The notes under the pieces were generated by a model, which worked only from the letters and a program-made list of their open reading frames with translations, made no database searches and was not told where the DNA came from. A stretch of DNA of 18,235 nucleotides from Fimenecus stercoravium (GTDB lineage Bacteria > Bacillota > Clostridia > Oscillospirales > Acutalibacteraceae), in the NCBI GenBank assembly GCA_018711545.1, contig DVIC01000075.1, forward strand, positions 1-18,235, given 5' to 3'. Made by a program: the position numbers and the translations under genes. Shown one piece after another: positions 7,187 through 14,062 of this stretch; the first letter of the stretch is position 1; every line of letters begins with the position of its first letter.

Positions 7187-8093
7187 TGCTGACCACGCTC
7201 CTTTGCTCACGCAGGTATTTATTCATCGAAATCATACTGCCGACGCCGCCCGTGAATACGCCGATGGCAAGGAACACGCCGAACATTTGCAGCGCGTAAT
7301 CCGCAAAGGGCACAAGCGTAAAGCCAAACGAGCCGAACAGATCGGCAAACGAAACGGTAATAAGCTCGTACAGCCCCCACAACACGCCGAGGGAAACAAT
7401 CGCCGAGATCACGCCGAGCAGGATACCTTCCACAAAGAAGGGCCAGCGGATAAACCCGTTCGTCGCACCGACGGCCTTCATGATATTGATCTCGAGCTTT
7501 CGGCTGAACATCGTGATGCGGATGGTGTTTGCGATAATGAACAGCGCCACCAGGAAAAGCAGCACCACGACGCCGACGCTTAAGATCGTGACCGCCCGCC
7601 GAACGGATACAAGCCGGCTTGCAAGATCGCTGTTTTCCCGAATGGTATCCACATGCTCGAGCGCGCGGATCTGCCCGACGGTCGTATCAAACTGTGAAAG
7701 ATCGGAGATCGTGACCTTATATGCGTCGGGCAGCGGATTGCCGCTCAGGCCCTCAAAAATGCTGCTGTCGCCGCCGAGGGAAGCCACCTGATCCGCAAAC
7801 GCCTGGTCTTTCGGGACAAATTCACAGCTGCCGACATTGGGGAGCGCCTCAAGCGCCTCGCCCACGGAAGAAACCGTGGCTTCGTCCGCATTCATTTCAA
7901 GATAGACCATGACGACGTTCTGCGCCTCGACACGGTCGAGCAGCGCGTTGATGTTGAAAAACGCCATGGCGCCTACGCCGATGATCACAAGACACGCGAG
8001 CAATACGGTTACGGAAGCAAGCGACATCAGACGGTTGACCCAGATATTGCGGAAGCCCTCATGCGTAAGATATTTCAGACTTGCGCCTTTCAT
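7179..8093 (-). CDS. ftsX: Cell division ABC-like permease FtsX
   Basis: 304 aa. FtsX is the membrane partner of FtsE; the pair transmits an ATPase signal across the membrane to activate cell-wall hydrolases at the septum. Four membrane spans are apparent: one N-terminal (about 22-48), then a large extracellular loop (about 50-165) for hydrolase docking, and three C-terminal spans (about 172-198, 223-247, 268-290). The short cytosolic N-terminus (YLTHEGFRNIWVNRLMS) is typical of Gram-positive FtsX. Its ATG overlaps the ftsE stop (ATGA) and its end overlaps the M23 gene, so translation is coupled along the operon. Confidence 0.96.
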   Translation of the reverse strand: MKGASLKYLTHEGFRNIWVNRLMSLASVTVLLACLVIIGVGAMAFFNINALLDRVEAQNVVMVYLEMNADEATVSSVGEALEALPNVGSCEFVPKDQAFADQVASLGGDSSIFEGLSGNPLPDAYKVTISDLSQFDTTVGQIRALEHVDTIRENSDLASRLVSVRRAVTILSVGVVVLLFLVALFIIANTIRITMFSRKLEINIMKAVGATNGFIRWPFFVEGILLGVISAIVSLGVLWGLYELITVSFADLFGSFGFTLVPFADYALQMFGVFLAIGVFTGGVGSMISMNKYLREQRSVVSNE

Positions 8094-9034
8094 TTGCTCT
8101 CGCCTCCGTTCTTATCCGCCGCATTATCCAAATACGCGGAATAATCGATATTGTCTTCGGCGAGATCCAGATCCTCCAGCCCGTAATTCTGCATGAAATC
8201 CTCCAGATCCTTATCCACGTTCGGCTGGATGTAATAGGTGGATTTTGCAGGCTCTACCGTGGTATCGGAAAGCACCGCATTCTTGGCCGCGTCCTCCGAA
8301 GCCGGCGAACCGTCGGGCGCGGTCGGATAATTTGCTTCGATGGAAGCATAATCCTCAGGCAGCTTGTCCGTATCGCTGGTATCAGACACGACCGAACCGC
8401 TTTCGATCGTGATGACGCGGTGGTGGAAATGGCGCACGAGGTTGTGCTCGTGCGTGACCATAACGACGGTCGTGCCGTTGGCGTTGATGTGGTTGAGCAG
8501 GTCGACGATCTCATACGACATTTCGGGGTCGATGTTCCCGGTCGGCTCGTCGGCGATAAGGATGCCCGCGTTATTGACCAATGCGCGGGCAAGCGCGACG
8601 CGCTGCTGCTCACCGCCCGAAAGCTGCGTGGGCATCTGCCGCGCCTTGGAGGTAAGCCCCACAAGGCTCAAAATATAGGGCACGCGCTTGCGGATCTCCT
8701 TTTCCTTCGCGCCGATGACGCGCATGGCAAACGCCACGTTGTCGAACACCGACATCGTGGGGATCAGGCGGAAATCCTGAAACACGATACCCATGGTGCG
8801 GCGCAGCATCGGGATGTCGCGCTTGCGCATGGTCGTCAGGTCAAAGCCGTTGATATGCACCGTGCCGCTGTTGGGCACCTCTTCGCGCATGATGATCTTC
8901 AAAAATGTGCTTTTGCCCGCGCCCGAGGAGCCGACGATGAAAACAAACTCGCCGTCCTCGATGCGGATGTTGACATTTTTGAGCGCTTCTGTGCCGTTTT
9001 TATATGTTTTGGAAACGTTCTTAAATTCAATCAC
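8090..9034 (-). CDS. ftsE: Cell division ATP-binding protein FtsE with long acidic C-terminal tail
   Basis: Cytosolic ATPase of the FtsEX complex. GTG 9034 is chosen because the protein then begins (M)IEFKNVSKTYKNG like other FtsE proteins, with GAGG/AGG about 9-13 nt upstream; the ATG at 9136 overlaps the -10 box and cannot be the start. Walker A GSSGAGKST (35-43), Q-loop VFQD (84-87), signature LSGGEQQR (138-145), Walker B ILIADEP (158-164) and the switch His (195) are all intact. FtsE is usually about 220-230 aa; this one is 314 aa, with a tail from about residue 218 rich in Asp, Glu and Ala that ends with Tyr-containing acidic segments (STYYIQPNVDKDLEDFM). The tail has no recognised domain. 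First gene of the ftsE-ftsX-M23-S41 operon. Confidence 0.95.
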   Translation of the reverse strand: MIEFKNVSKTYKNGTEALKNVNIRIEDGEFVFIVGSSGAGKSTFLKIIMREEVPNSGTVHINGFDLTTMRKRDIPMLRRTMGIVFQDFRLIPTMSVFDNVAFAMRVIGAKEKEIRKRVPYILSLVGLTSKARQMPTQLSGGEQQRVALARALVNNAGILIADEPTGNIDPEMSYEIVDLLNHINANGTTVVMVTHEHNLVRHFHHRVITIESGSVVSDTSDTDKLPEDYASIEANYPTAPDGSPASEDAAKNAVLSDTTVEPAKSTYYIQPNVDKDLEDFMQNYGLEDLDLAEDNIDYSAYLDNAADKNGGESK

Positions 9035-9126
9035 TGCAAGATACCTACCTCGATAATCTGTCCGAATCAGAATATAAAGCAAGGGCGGCACGGCGTTTGC
9101 TGCGCAAAACCCCATACCACCCATAT

Positions 9127-9155
9127 AGTATAGCATAAATCCGTCGTTTTTGTAA
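9127..9155 (-). promoter_or_regulatory. Promoter of the ftsE operon
   Basis: On the minus strand: TTACAA (9150-9155), a 17-nt spacer and TATACT (9127-9132), preceded by TGC as in an extended -10. Transcription would start near 9120, giving a leader of about 85 nt before the GTG start. Confidence 0.75.
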
Positions 9156-9167
9156 CCGTTTTGTAAC
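9151..9167 (+). promoter_or_regulatory. Candidate WalR (YycF) binding site overlapping the ftsE -35
   Basis: The plus strand reads TGTAAC-CGTTT-TGTAAC, an exact match to the published WalR direct-repeat consensus TGTWAH-N5-TGTWAH. It covers the -35 of the ftsE promoter and the bases just upstream, in reverse orientation relative to the gene. WalR controls cell-wall hydrolase genes in low-GC Gram-positives, including the FtsEX partners cwlO (Bacillus) and pcsB (pneumococcus), so the context fits. No walR gene is in the window; overlap with -35 leaves open activation or repression. Confidence 0.6.
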
Positions 9168-9285
9168 CGCTTTTCAAAGATTCTGTATTATTCCACAAAA
9201 TATGCGTCGCAGGCTGTGCAACATTCACAGAAAAAGTCCTACATTTTGTGAACAAATGCAAAATTAACCGGCTATTTGGTAGAAA

Positions 9286-10371
9286 TCAATACTTGACGGG
9301 GCTGGAATCCAAATATTTTTTGACCATCAGCGCCACCTTGAACACAATGGCGTCATCGAACTCGCGCAGATCGAGCCCCGTGAGCTTTTTGATCTTTTCA
9401 AGGCGGTACACCAGCGTATTGCGGTGCACGAACAGCTTGCGCGATGTTTCGGAAACGTTCAGGTTGTTTTCAAAGAACTTTTGAATGGTAAAGAGCGTTT
9501 CCTGGTCGAGCGATTCGATCGAGCCGCGTTTGAAAACCTCTTTGAGGAACATCTCGCACAGCGTCGTAGGCAGCTGATAAATCAGACGGGCGATGCCGAG
9601 ATTATCATAGCTGACGATCGTCTTTTCGGTGTCGAACACCTTGCCGACCTCCAACGCCACCTGCGCTTCGCGGAAGGAGCGCGCCAGATCCTTGATGCCC
9701 TCGACCGTAGTGCCGATACCGACGAGCACATGGGAATAATACTCCGCGCCGAGGCTGTCCGCGATAGAACGGGCAAGCTTTTCGAGGTCGCGCGGGTCAA
9801 CGTTGGGCTTGACCTCTTTAATGAGCGCGATATCCGTTTCATTGAGGTTGATGACGAAATCCTTGTTCTTGTCGGGGAACAGGTTTTGGATAACGTCGAA
9901 CACGGAGATGTCCACATGCTCGGTGATACGAATAAGGATCACGACGCGCGTGACCTCGTTATTGAAGCGCAGTTCGCGCGCCTTGAGGTAAATATCACCG
10001 GGCAGAATATTATCCAGAATCACATTTTTGATAAAATTGCTGCGGTCATATTTTTCGTCATAATACTGCTTGATGCTTGAAAGCGAGACCGCCAGCACCG
10101 CCGCATATTTTTGGGCAAGCTCATCGTCACCCTCCACAAATACGGCGTATTCGGGATGCATATGCGTACCGAAGGACTTGTAGACATAACCGTCCGCCAC
10201 AACAGGGTCGCTGGTTTGGAATACGGTATTGAGTTCGGGCGAAAGCACCTCGCCCACCCTGCCGAGCTCGCTGCAGGAGATCACGGTACCCGTTTCATCC
10301 AAAACGCCGAGCGTACGCTCGACTGCCTCTGTCATTTGATGCACGACAGCCTGAAAGAGCCTGTTCGACAT
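9286..10371 (-). CDS. CdaR/PucR-family transcriptional regulator
   Basis: 361 aa; GGAGG 9 nt before ATG 10371. The C-terminus (about 300-355: NLNVSETSRKLFVHRNTLVYR, then LEKIKKLTGLDL) is the classic PucR-type helix-turn-helix found in CdaR and PucR regulators. The N-terminal part (about 8-110, with RTLGVLDETGTVISCSE) resembles the sugar-diacid recognition domain of CdaR, followed by a GGDEF-like central region (about 135-270). Such proteins usually activate genes for carboxylic or sugar acid, purine or amino-acid use, but no obvious target lies next to it; the downstream ftsE operon has its own promoter. The ligand is unknown. It is monocistronic, with the terminator of the upstream gene pair at 10608-10634. 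Confidence 0.85.
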   Translation of the reverse strand: MSNRLFQAVVHQMTEAVERTLGVLDETGTVISCSELGRVGEVLSPELNTVFQTSDPVVADGYVYKSFGTHMHPEYAVFVEGDDELAQKYAAVLAVSLSSIKQYYDEKYDRSNFIKNVILDNILPGDIYLKARELRFNNEVTRVVILIRITEHVDISVFDVIQNLFPDKNKDFVINLNETDIALIKEVKPNVDPRDLEKLARSIADSLGAEYYSHVLVGIGTTVEGIKDLARSFREAQVALEVGKVFDTEKTIVSYDNLGIARLIYQLPTTLCEMFLKEVFKRGSIESLDQETLFTIQKFFENNLNVSETSRKLFVHRNTLVYRLEKIKKLTGLDLREFDDAIVFKVALMVKKYLDSSPVKY

Positions 10372-10388
10372 AAGAGGATCCCTCCAAA

Positions 10389-10430
10389 ACTATGTATTAT
10401 ACAAATACGACAAACTCGTTACTATGTATT
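10389..10430. promoter_or_regulatory. CdaR-type gene promoter region with 32-bp-spaced direct repeats
   Basis: A TATAAT -10 for the minus strand lies at 10396-10401, 18 nt before the GGAGG of the regulator gene; the -35 (about TAGTAA) is poor. The decamer ACTATGTATT (plus strand) occurs at 10389-10398 and 10421-10430, exactly 32 bp apart, about three helical turns, flanking the core promoter. A poor -35 with phased repeats suits a regulated promoter. Confidence 0.5.
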
Positions 10431-10490
10431 TTACACAATGATAGGAATTTTTGCAAGGGATTTTTTTGATATTTTCAAAATTTCATTTGC

Positions 10491-10586
10491 ATTTTGCCCA
10501 AAAAAGATATTTTTTTTTGGTAATTCGGTAGATTACATCGGGATTTTTCATCGTTTTTCGGCGCTGAAAAATTGGGCAAAATTACC
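10491..10586. repeat. Long-range inverted repeats with two competing pairings
   Basis: ATTTTGCCCAA (10491-10501) pairs perfectly with TTGGGCAAAAT (10572-10582). GGTAATT (10519-10525) pairs with AATTACC (10580-10586). The two right arms share three bases, so the pairings exclude each other. The stretch is AT-rich, non-coding and upstream of the regulator promoter; function unknown. Confidence 0.45.
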
Positions 10587-10607
10587 ATAGCCGCTTGCCG
10601 CGCACGC

Positions 10608-10634
10608 AAAAAAGCCGCAGTATACCTGCGGCTT
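10608..10634 (-). terminator. Intrinsic terminator after the twin anchored-protein genes
   Basis: AAGCCGCAG (10612-10620) and CTGCGGCTT (10626-10634) form a 9-bp stem with a 5-nt loop; on the minus strand it runs into six T residues. It lies 21 nt after the stop at 10655. Confidence 0.85.
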
Positions 10635-10654
10635 CGGCATAAGTCGGCAACCGG

Positions 10655-11071
10655 CTATCCGCAGCAGACGCTGCAATACGTATAGCCGTCCGCAAGCAAA
10701 TCGGGGATCTGCGTTTCACCCGCTTCGGCGCGGTTCTCCGGCTTGAGAGACTCGGCGTAGCGGCAGTCTGCCTTGTGGATCTTTTTGGAATTTGTATTCA
10801 CAACATACTCCGCTGCGGCGGGTTCGGTCTCGATGCTCTGCACGGGCGTTTGCGTGGTGGCGGCAGGCGCCGTGGTCTGCTCGTCATACCAATGGATCGA
10901 CGGCAGCGTTTGCGCTTCGGCGTTTGTAAGCTTTGTCTGCACGGTGCGGTTGAGCAGCACTTGATTGTAAAGAAGCACAGCGCCGAGCACTGCGCAGATC
11001 AGCGCACTGGAGGCGAGTATGAGCGGACGGTCTCTGAGAAAATCCGCAAGTTTTTTAAGCCCCTTTTTCAT
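10655..11071 (-). CDS. Small membrane-anchored protein with C-terminal His/Cys motif (paralogue B)
   Basis: 138 aa. A basic N-terminus and one membrane span (about 15-36; LILASSALICAVLGAVLL) are followed by a Thr/Ala/Pro-rich linker (about 60-88) and a compact C-terminal module (about 89-138): VVNTNSKKIHKADCRY, then PENRAE, then GYTYCSVCCG. The H-x2-D-C ... C-x2-C spacing suggests metal binding. A similar NTNxKKxHxxxC ... CxxC tail is known to me at the C-terminus of some secreted nucleases and ComEC-like hydrolases, but here it stands alone. The start codon overlaps the stop of the preceding paralogue (ATGA), indicating coupled translation. Function unknown; an extracytoplasmic display or sensing role is inference. 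Confidence 0.8.
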   Translation of the reverse strand: MKKGLKKLADFLRDRPLILASSALICAVLGAVLLYNQVLLNRTVQTKLTNAEAQTLPSIHWYDEQTTAPAATTQTPVQSIETEPAAAEYVVNTNSKKIHKADCRYAESLKPENRAEAGETQIPDLLADGYTYCSVCCG

Positions 11072-11583
11072 TGCACATACCCCTCACAGTGCGCGCACAT
11101 GGAATAGCCGTTCGCCAAATATTCCTCGAGCTGGGCGGATGAAATCTCCGCGCGGTTTTCTTCTTTCATATTCCGCACATACGAGCAGTCCGGGCTGTGG
11201 ATCTTTTTAGAATTGGTATTGACAACGAGCACCTCGGAAAGCTGCGTGGACTTTTCGGTAGTAGTCGCCGCCTGCCGCCGAGTCGTTTCCGTGCGCACCG
11301 CTGCGGTGCGGCTGCGCGATGTCGTCTGCCCGGTCATCTCCGGCTGTTCCGCTATCGATGCCGCAGGTTGCGTCTGTGTCAGAACGAGTGACGCTTCATT
11401 CGGTGCATCCGCAGACGCGAGGGTTTCAGCCGGATCAGCAGTCGTTTGAGCTTCCTGCGCTGCGGGAAGGGCGTCCAGCTCTGCGCGCAAAGAAAGCTGC
11501 ATTCCAAGCGTGCAGCCAAGCAGCACGAACGCCAGCAAAAAGAAAGCGGCGGTGAACAGGACCACGTTCCGTTTCCCGTCCAT
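11068..11583 (-). CDS. Small membrane-anchored protein with C-terminal His/Cys motif (paralogue A)
   Basis: 171 aa from ATG 11583, with AAAGGA about 10 nt upstream; the GTG at 11592 is too close to that site to be used. Same layout as its neighbour: a short basic N-terminus, one membrane span (about 7-28; FTAAFFLLAFVLLGCTLG), a long Ala/Thr/Glu-rich low-complexity stretch (about 35-120), then VVNTNSKKIHSPDCSY, EENRAE and GYSMCAHCEG. The C-terminal modules of the two proteins are clearly homologous while anchors and linkers differ, so they arose by duplication with fast linker divergence. Of the CxxC cysteines, this copy has CAHC, the other CSVCC. First gene of a two-gene operon with its own promoter. 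Confidence 0.8.
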   Translation of the reverse strand: MDGKRNVVLFTAAFFLLAFVLLGCTLGMQLSLRAELDALPAAQEAQTTADPAETLASADAPNEASLVLTQTQPAASIAEQPEMTGQTTSRSRTAAVRTETTRRQAATTTEKSTQLSEVLVVNTNSKKIHSPDCSYVRNMKEENRAEISSAQLEEYLANGYSMCAHCEGYVQ

Positions 11584-11634
11584 CGCCGTCACATCCTTTT
11601 GGTAAAAATTTCCAAAACGAAAGAATACGACAAT

Positions 11635-11663
11635 ATATTACACTTTTTTTTCAGGCTTGTCAC
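11635..11663 (-). promoter_or_regulatory. Promoter of the twin anchored-protein operon
   Basis: Minus strand: GTGACA (11658-11663), 17-nt spacer including an A8 run, and TAATAT (11635-11640). It lies in the 96-nt gap after the ABC ATPase gene, so the pair can be transcribed separately; no convincing terminator was seen in that gap. Confidence 0.6.
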
Positions 11664-11679
11664 AAAACGTGCCGCATTA

Positions 11680-12258
11680 TCACAGTCCGGCGGGGCTGCC
11701 GTGCAGTTCCAGCACCGAGGCGCCGAGGCTTTGTGCTTCACGCGGATCATGTGTTACAAACAGCACGGGGCGGCGCTGTGCCTCGGTTTTAAGCAGCGGC
11801 AAAAGCGACGCGCGCAAGCTCTCGTCCAGTCCCGCGAACGGCTCGTCCAGCAGCAGGAATTCGCTGCTGTGCGCCAAGGCGCGCGCCAGTGCTGCACGGC
11901 GGCGCATCCCGCCGCTCAAGGCTGCGGGTTTCGTATGCAGTTCTTCGCCCAGTCCTACTTTTTCCAAAGCCGTGCGCGCCGATGCTTCATCACATACGAT
12001 GGCGACGTTTTGCAGGGTATCGAGCCACGGCAAGAGGCGGTTTTCCTGAAACAGGTAGGTAAAACGCGCCGGAAAGCCCTCGACCGTACCGCTCTGCGGT
12101 TTTTCAAGCCCGCAAAGCACGCGCAGGAAGGTCGTTTTGCCGACGCCCGACGCCCCCATCAATGCCGTAACGCCCGCAAAGGAAAGGGTCTGCGTAAAGT
12201 GCGAAAAGACCGTTTTTTCACCGTAACGAACGGTGACATCCCGAAAGGTCACATCCAT
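11680..12258 (-). CDS. ABC transporter ATP-binding protein, NitT/TauT (SsuB-like) type
   Basis: 192 aa ATPase that powers the importer encoded by the two genes before it. Walker A GASGVGKTT (about 35-43), Q-loop LFQENRLLPW, signature LSGGMRRRAALARAL, Walker B FLLLDEP and the switch His (VTHDPREA) are all present, so it should be active. SsuB/TauB/NrtD proteins are usually about 250 aa; this one is compact, ending soon after the switch motif and lacking the usual C-terminal extension. Its ATG shares one base with the permease stop (TGATG), a coupled start. Last gene of the crp-like/lipoprotein/permease/ATPase operon. Confidence 0.92.
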   Translation of the reverse strand: MDVTFRDVTVRYGEKTVFSHFTQTLSFAGVTALMGASGVGKTTFLRVLCGLEKPQSGTVEGFPARFTYLFQENRLLPWLDTLQNVAIVCDEASARTALEKVGLGEELHTKPAALSGGMRRRAALARALAHSSEFLLLDEPFAGLDESLRASLLPLLKTEAQRRPVLFVTHDPREAQSLGASVLELHGSPAGL

Positions 12259-13046
12259 CAGGCGCCCTCCTTTGCCGCATAAGCGGATATTTTCCCCACG
12301 AGGAACACGATCAGCCGTTCAAATGCCATACTCAGCAGGATAACGACCAACGTCCACGCGAACAGGTCAGCTGTTTCCAAATACACCTTGGCGTTGTTGA
12401 GCTGCGCGCCGATGGAATCGCGCGGGGTACTGATCACCTCGGCGGCGATGCCCGCCTTCCACGCAAAGCCGATGGCGGTGGTCAAGGCGGTCAGCAAAGA
12501 CGGCAGAACACTCGGGAAATACACATACCGCAAAATTTTATGTTTGGAAAAGCCATACACGCGCGCCATTTCCAAAAGCTGCGGGTCGGTTTCGGCGATC
12601 CCCGTTGCGAGATTCGCCCACACGATCGGCAGCACCATCAAAAAGGAAATGAAGATCGGTACGCTTTCCTTTTGCAGCCAGACAAGCGCCAGAATGATGA
12701 ACGAAACGACGGGGGTGGTCTTGATGACCGTGAGCATCGGCTTGAATACGGCATAGAGCCACTCGGAGCACGCCGTGAGCACGGCGAGCAGGACACCACC
12801 GCATATGCCGAGCAGGTACCCTTCGGTGATCCCTAAAAGCGAACGCAGCGTTTTAAGCCAAAAATCCCCCGTGCCGAGCAGGGAGAACAGGCGCGTAAAC
12901 GTCGCGTACGGCGACGCAAACAGCACCTCTTTGCCGACAACGCTGCTCAACACCTGCCAGGCGGCAAGCCACACGCACGCCGAAAGGACAATGCGTGCAG
13001 CTTTTTTGCCGATCTCTTTTTTCCGGCTGCCGCGCTCAGACGCCAT
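12258..13046 (-). CDS. ABC transporter permease, NitT/TauT (SsuC-like) type
   Basis: 262 aa from ATG 13046, which overlaps the end of the lipoprotein gene by 11 nt; GTG/ATG codons further upstream (13058, 13100) are in frame, but no start has a clear ribosome site, so coupling is assumed. About six membrane spans are seen. The cytosolic loop MARVYGFSKHKILRYVYFPS (about 165-185) matches the EAA motif that contacts the ATPase, and TAIGFAWKAGIAAEV is typical of SsuC/TauC/NrtB permeases. Substrate is not evident from sequence. Confidence 0.92.
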   Translation of the reverse strand: MASERGSRKKEIGKKAARIVLSACVWLAAWQVLSSVVGKEVLFASPYATFTRLFSLLGTGDFWLKTLRSLLGITEGYLLGICGGVLLAVLTACSEWLYAVFKPMLTVIKTTPVVSFIILALVWLQKESVPIFISFLMVLPIVWANLATGIAETDPQLLEMARVYGFSKHKILRYVYFPSVLPSLLTALTTAIGFAWKAGIAAEVISTPRDSIGAQLNNAKVYLETADLFAWTLVVILLSMAFERLIVFLVGKISAYAAKEGA

Positions 13047-14025
13047 ACCAGAAATCATCGCCGGGCAGGCTGCCGCCGACGGACTGCGCGTTTGCCTCAT
13101 ACAGCACCGTCAGGTTCGCCGTAGCAATATCGCGCATGGCCGTACCGCTTTGGAACGTGATGCTGCAGCGCGGGATCGCCTGCTTTGCAACTGCGGCTTT
13201 CGGGATCACGCCGTAGGTCTCGCAAAGCGCTGCCGTTTCATCCAGATTGGTCTGCGTGTATTCGACAGACGCCTGATATTCCGTAAGGAAGGCGTCCACG
13301 GTCTCTTTGTTCTGTTCTACATAATCCTTGCGTGCCACGATACAGCCCATAGCGAGCGCTACGCCGCTGGCTTCTTCAAAAGCGTCGGAAAGGTCAAGAA
13401 CGGTTTGCAGTGCTTCGTTTTGCGACAGTGCGGAGGTCACATTCGGCTCGGGCAGCAGATACAGCGTATTGTCCCCCGTAGTCGCCGCAGCGGCAAGCGT
13501 AGCGACCTCGGCATGCTCGGAGCGGTATTCCACCGTAACACTGTCGGTAAGGCCGTTTTGTTCCAAAAGATAATTGAGCACATATTCGGGCGTAGCCCCC
13601 TGCCCCGCCGAAATCACGGTCTTGCCCGCGAGATCCGCGATGCTTTCCAACGGCTGCGCGGAAAGCAGATACAGCGTGCCGAGCGTATTGATGGCGAGCA
13701 TCTGGATATTGCCTTCCAGCTTATTATACAATACCGAAGCCATGTTCAGCGGGCATGCGGCGATGTCGTAATTGCCGGCAATCATGCCTGCGGAGATCTC
13801 CGTAGGATCGGTGGAAAGCGTGATGGTGTAGTCGTTGGCCGCAGTGCCTGCGTCGTCATCCGACCAGAGCTTCACGGTGCCGACACCCGTCGGGCCCATG
13901 AGGGTGCCAAGGCGCACGACTGCCTTTTGCGCCGGTGTGTCATCTGTGGTCGTATCGCTGCTGCCGCAGGCGGCAAGCGAGAACACCATCAGGAGACTCA
14001 ACAGCAATGCGATGGTTTTTTTCAT
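13036..14025 (-). CDS. Lipoprotein substrate-binding component of NitT/TauT-type ABC importer
   Basis: 329 aa from ATG 14025; AAGGAAG 6 nt upstream decides against the upstream in-frame start at 14052. A lipoprotein signal ends at SLAAC (Cys20), followed by a Ser/Thr/Asp linker, so it is anchored on the outer face of the membrane. The rest is a periplasmic-binding fold of the NMT1/SsuA class: LGTLMGPTGVGTVKL, DPTEISAGMIAGNYDIAA, GQGATPEYVLNYLLEQNG. Related clostridial proteins keep these elements, but I know no firm substrate; nitrate, sulfonates, taurine and pyrimidine precursors are used by this superclass. It lies 36 nt after the regulator gene, which suggests the regulator senses something linked to the cargo (inference). 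Confidence 0.9.
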   Translation of the reverse strand: MKKTIALLLSLLMVFSLAACGSSDTTTDDTPAQKAVVRLGTLMGPTGVGTVKLWSDDDAGTAANDYTITLSTDPTEISAGMIAGNYDIAACPLNMASVLYNKLEGNIQMLAINTLGTLYLLSAQPLESIADLAGKTVISAGQGATPEYVLNYLLEQNGLTDSVTVEYRSEHAEVATLAAAATTGDNTLYLLPEPNVTSALSQNEALQTVLDLSDAFEEASGVALAMGCIVARKDYVEQNKETVDAFLTEYQASVEYTQTNLDETAALCETYGVIPKAAVAKQAIPRCSITFQSGTAMRDIATANLTVLYEANAQSVGGSLPGDDFWYGV

Positions 14026-14042
14026 ATGGATCTTCCTTTCAC

Positions 14043-14062
14043 GGCGACGCAAAAGCGACGCC
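14043..14062 (-). other. Hairpin in the regulator-lipoprotein gap
   Basis: GGCGACGC (14043-14050) and GCGACGCC (14055-14062) can pair over 7 of 8 bases around an AAAA loop, with one mismatch. It overlaps the regulator stop codon and has no U-tract, so it is more likely an mRNA processing or stability element than a terminator. The same bases also form a direct repeat, GCGACGC. Confidence 0.35.

Noticed and set aside
8081..9133. 350-aa plus-strand open frame opposite ftsE
   Set aside because: Lies opposite intact Walker and signature motifs of ftsE; composition (many His, Arg, Val) is that of a complementary-strand shadow.
9035..9136. Upstream ATG start for ftsE at 9136
   Set aside because: That ATG is part of the -10 region of the ftsE promoter, and the added 34 residues have no match to FtsE; GTG 9034 aligns with the normal N-terminus.
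9192..9260. Rex- or Crp-like palindromes (TTTGTGAACAAA, CTGTG...CACAG) upstream of the ftsE promoter
   Set aside because: Half-site spacing does not fit Rex (TTGTGAA-N4-TTCACAA), the stems are only 5 bp, and no T-run follows to make a terminator of the CdaR-type gene.
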